A DNA stretch of 64,000 bases from Ochromonas danica. Lineage: Eukaryota > Sar > Chrysophyceae > Chromulinales > Chromulinaceae. Both the position numbers and the translations under genes were made by a program. Each line of letters starts with the position of its first letter. Position 1 is the stretch's first letter. The stretch is from NCBI GenBank assembly GCA_015146655.1, contig VKHL01000001.1, forward strand, positions 303,501 to 367,500, read 5' to 3'. The notes under the pieces are model-generated. The model saw only the letters and a program-made list of their open reading frames with translations, was not told the DNA's origin and did no database searches. This document shows, piece by piece, positions 60,391-64,000 of this stretch.

Positions 60391-61398
60391 CTAAGAATTG
60401 CCATCATAAGAAGCACAACCTAACTCATGCAGAAGCCCTCGATAGCGCAAGACAAAGTGGAACCAAACATAAACTGCATTTAGTACACAGATATGCCAAA
60501 TGCAATGAGATGGAACAACTTGCGTTGCCAAGAAACTATCATATTAAAAAATCCATTGTGAGATGAAAAACAACAAAAGCATGAATAGTGAATATGTTAC
60601 CTTTTGGGAAAGAAAGACTCGGGCACCTTGGTAATATAAACTGTAAACCCCATAAAGTACCAAAAGAACATCAAGATAAAGCCCATAACGAGATGACTAC
60701 TATATTCTCGAGGAGTAATCAGCACCCAATGAGAGAAGGGCACCAGTCCCATGACTACTAACGAGGCGAAGATGAAAGGTGTTACATTCACTTCACCAAT
60801 TCGAATCTCCACCCATGGTGCAGTCATTCCCACAACAAGAATGAGGACAGTCAAGCCAAGATAGAGAGTTTGCACATTAGGTGTGCAATAGAATCCTATT
60901 TCATATCATAGGAGTATAAATCAAGTTACATACTCTGTGTAGATGCGATAACGGAAAACAGGTCTTACCATAGTATACAGCAGGAAGAAAGCTACCCGCA
61001 ACCAATAGTGCAACCCCACTCAAGTCCAAGCGAAGTAGACATTTATGACATTCTGTGGAGATACATCCAAACCAATGGAAGAGTGTGCTGAAGAAGAGGC
61101 AAATAGCTGCACAGACCATATAGCTCTCCAAGGCAAAGAGTTCTGCTGCAGAATGAGGAGTCTCCCAAGCAAGCTCAAAGGTGATGTTAATACCAGCAAT
61201 CACCACACAGACAAATCCGATGAGATGGGACCAGATATTCATAGTTTCATTATGAAAAGCAAAGATAGATAGAAAAGTATCATAGAAGCTCTCAGTTTTT
61301 CGATATCCATAGTCAATATGAATGCTATGGTATAGCTCAGCAACTAGTGACTTATGAACAATTGCAGGTTGGAACTTTCCAGAGGATTTGCTTGACAT
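60391..61398 (-). CDS. PAQR-family (adiponectin receptor/hemolysin III-like) 7-TM protein (3 exons)
   Basis: Exons 61398-60969, 60895-60601 and 60535-60391 keep phase and give 289 aa. PAQR proteins are zinc-dependent ceramidases or sterol/adiponectin sensors. Seen: FAFHNETMNIWSHLIGFV (the N-x-x-S-H motif after ETxNIWSH), FFSTLFHWFGC (S-x3-H), LDLSGVALLVAGSF (D-x-x-G), and in the last exon SHCIWHICVLNA, a version of the H-x3-H zinc motif (S-H-x-x-W-H). The final exon also has YVWFHFVLRYRG, typical of the family's last TM. All expected zinc-site His and Asp are present. Divergent from the coiled-coil gene, 272 bp apart. Confidence 0.92.
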
Positions 61399-61670
61399 GA
61401 TGTAGATACTGCAGTGCAGTAGGTAATAATGAATGATGAATGATGATTCTCTTGTTTTTGGTGAAGATGGTCACACAGTTCCAGTTCAACACGGCGGCGG
61501 CAGAGAAGAGGATTTTACCTGCGCGCCATTTAGCCATTTTGTCGTTGGAAAGTGGTAAAAGTTGACCGTTTCATTGATGGTTGTTGGAAAATCAGTGAAT
61601 GAATTATCAGTCTGTTGTGTGGAGTATTGGAATGATTTATTAACAGTTTAATATCTATTTGTGATAAATC

Positions 61671-64000
61671 ATGGATAATACTACTGCAATATTTGAAGAT
61701 ATTAAAGTTGCCCTTCAGGGCACAACAATTCTTCCCACACCTCGAGTATCTCGTGAGGTATTATTAATACACAAACTGTCATCATACATACTAATCATCA
61801 TCATACCACAAAACTGAAGATTTCACAATCTGTTAGAAGTACCATGTCATCCTATACAATACCATATAATATCATACCATACTATACCATGTCAACCTAT
61901 ACTCTGTGTGTGTCTTTTGCACTGCCCCTAACTCCATTTTCTCCTCTCCTTGTTATTGTCTTGTTGTTGTTCTTCTTCTTCTTTTTGCTATAGACGATCA
62001 TCTCAGTCTTACAAAGTCACACGGACCTTATCATGAACCTTCGCAGAGTGAGTCTTCTTCTTCTCCTTCATTAATGCATCATTTAACTTACTCTGCTCTA
62101 CCTTATCTCTACCTGATCTATCTATCCATAGGACCACAAAGCACTAACTATCAAAGTAAATGAAATCGATTTAGAAACACAATTAAACAAGAAAAATCTC
62201 AAAATTGTTGAAGTGGAAACACAACATATGAAACGTGATATTGAAACACTTTATCGTCTTTCTGATGAATTTCGTAAAGAAATGGATGAATTATCAGAAA
62301 AAGTAGCTGAACTTTATGTGTTAAAGAAACAAGTCAATGAACAAAAAGATTTCATTGAAAGTTTATCAACTCAATTTCATAAGTTTTCATCAGATACATT
62401 AGATTATATTGCTACTACATCTAAAACAATGAATACATTACAAGGTAGTTGTGATCAAACACAATTTCAATTAAAAGAAATGAAAGATTATGTAGATCAT
62501 TTTGGTGATAATTTGATTTTAAATTCTCAACAAATTATGGTTGATAGTTATGCAGGATTTGCTAATCGACCATTAACATTAACAGAGATTTTACGTATTT
62601 GTCGTCAAGCCTTAGATGAAGGAACTGTTTTACATGCTGAACAGACAGAGAAGATTAAGAAAGTAGCAACAGAAGTAGAAAGTAAAGCACCTGATACAGT
62701 TCTCTTTAATATTGCTACATTAGAGAAGAAAGTTGGTACTATTGAGTTACATATCCAGAAAGAAGAAGAACAAGGCATGGGGGTGAGTCATATTATCATA
62801 TGAATGTGCTTTGTGTGTGCTTTGTGTGTGTGTGTGTATGTGTGCTTTGTGTGTGTGTGTATGTGTGCTTTGTGTGTGTGTGTGTGCGTGTGTTGTGTGT
62901 GTGTGTGTTGATGAAGTAATTCTCTTTGCTAATCGCTTCTTAATGTTTGATAATCTCTACTAGGCATTACGTAAAACATGTGAAGAACTGAGTGTTCATA
63001 TGCAATCAGTACAATTAGAATTAGCTGAAAAGATTGATCGTGAATCAGTTGGCTTTATTGTTCACGAAAAATATGAAGAAATTGTACGTTATTTACAAGA
63101 TGCTTTACAATCCAGTCTAGAAGATGAAAGTAACTTCAAACAAAAAGCAGATGAAATTCAAGAAATGGTTATTTTATTATCCAATAGTAAAGCAGATCGT
63201 ACAGAGATTGCTAATATGCAAGAAGTAATGGTAAAGAGTGAAGCATTATTAAAGAAAGTTGGTGCACAAATGAATCTGAAAGATAAAATAAAAGAATTTG
63301 TTTCCAAAAAAGATTTGGAAGCATTATTAGCAGGTAAAGTTGATAAAGCAGAATTTGAACAACAATTAGCACAAGCTTTACAAAATAGTCGTCGTTTACG
63401 TCAACAAAATGCTATGGGAACATCTTTACAACCTGTTGTAGATGAAGCTATGGGAACTCCACAATATGGCAATCCATCTGGTGGTCTCTATGCCTCTGGA
63501 GGTGTTGGTGTTAGTGCCATGGGTGGTGGTGGCTATGGCTATGGTGCTGTTGGGGGAGGATATGCTGATGGTGGTGGAGGATCATACGAAGAACGTCAAC
63601 CAAGTGGTATGAGTGTCGTGGTTTCCAATCGCCCAGGTAGCAATCTTGGAAAGAGTGGCGCTGGTGGAAAGGCTGCTAAGCAATCATCTCATACTAACTC
63701 AGCTTCTGCCAACAGCAATGCGGCTGGAGGAGGAAGAGGTTCCATGTTTCCAAGCGTTAATATGCAAGTTCATCCAGGTCCTACAATGACCAAATCAGGC
63801 AAACACACCGCTACGAACCATTCCAATGGTCCAACAATGGGCAATACAATGATGCAACAGCAACAGCAACAACAACTGTATCAACAGCAACAACAAGGAG
63901 TTTCACTACCTTTAGTTGATCAAGGCCGACTAATGGCTCCCAATCAGAACGGAGATAACGAAAACGAAGTTGTGCCTGTAATGGCTATTGGACAGAGTTT
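61671..64000 (+). CDS. Coiled-coil protein with Gly/Gln-rich tail, 5' part (at least 4 exons, runs off the window)
   Basis: Exons 61671-61757, 61994-62047, 62132-62782 and 62964 to the window end keep phase 0. The protein starts with MDNTTAIFEDIKVALQG and continues in long coiled-coil segments (LYRLSDEFRKEMDELSEKV; LRKTCEELSVHMQSVQLELA; AGKVDKAEFEQQLAQALQNS). From about 63480 on the sense codes for Gly-rich (GGGGYGYGAVGGGYADGGGG) then Ser/Asn and Gln-rich low complexity. No stop is reached before base 64000. Possibly a cytoskeletal or flagellar protein; unrecognised. Intron 3 holds TG repeats. Confidence 0.78.
62817..62912 (+). repeat. Interrupted (TG)n in intron 3 of the coiled-coil gene
   Basis: TG runs separated by CTTTG and TATG units, coding strand, inside intron 62783-62963 and ending about 50 nt before the acceptor. 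Confidence 0.95.

Overview
The window is nuclear DNA of a eukaryote, most likely a photosynthetic, flagellate-type protist with a complex red-derived plastid (heterokont/ochrophyte-like; the exact group is not fixed by what I can see). Reasons: dense AT-rich genes on both strands with short (about 60-200 nt) spliceosomal introns; a chlorophyll-synthesis gene (Mg-protoporphyrin IX methyltransferase) whose product starts with a signal peptide followed by a Phe-led transit-like segment (ATA-FRT), the hallmark of secondary red plastids; a full-size PDR-type ABCG transporter; a TPPP/p25-alpha-like protein; and a nuclear type-II tRNA-Leu(UAA). I rebuilt spliced models by following reading phase across GT-AG (one GC-AG) junctions; nearly all multi-exon models below keep phase across every junction.

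Layout. 1-5.0 kb: plastid ChlM, a small CHORD-like zinc protein, an IMPDH-family protein lacking the catalytic Cys, pICln, a p25-alpha-like protein. 5.6-13.2 kb: a guanylate-binding-type GTPase with a signal peptide, PUS10 pseudouridine synthase (6 exons), two methyltransferases with membrane anchors. 13.5-21.2 kb: a 10-exon PDR/ABCG transporter and a secreted GF/YLxP-repeat protein. 21.5-32.2 kb: an unknown coiled-coil protein, then four tandem MFS sugar transporters, the last two sharing a 1,075-bp block without visible difference. 32.6-39.0 kb: PA-domain protein, tRNA-Leu, an Akr1-like ankyrin-DHHC protein with DHFC, and an RCC1 protein with Ig/TIG-like C-terminal segments. 39.2-47.8 kb: an unknown protein, eIF3i, a 920-aa unknown protein, a tiny membrane protein, an LCM-family methyltransferase and a CELF/Bruno-like RRM protein. 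48.6-64 kb: the giant UTP10/HEATR1 gene, a TPR-TMEM33 fusion, mitochondrial-type bL36, an unknown protein, a Tim17-like membrane protein, a PAQR receptor and the 5' part of a coiled-coil gene cut by the window end.

Functional threads: RNA and translation (PUS10, eIF3i, UTP10, bL36, tRNA-Leu, pICln, CELF-like), membrane transport (PDR, four MFS copies), and plastid metabolism. The most notable items are the IMPDH-like pseudoenzyme, the gene-converted transporter array, and sense-strand UG repeats (plus one UGAU repeat) sitting at intron 3' ends where a polypyrimidine tract would normally be. I saw no transposon, viral element or CRISPR array.
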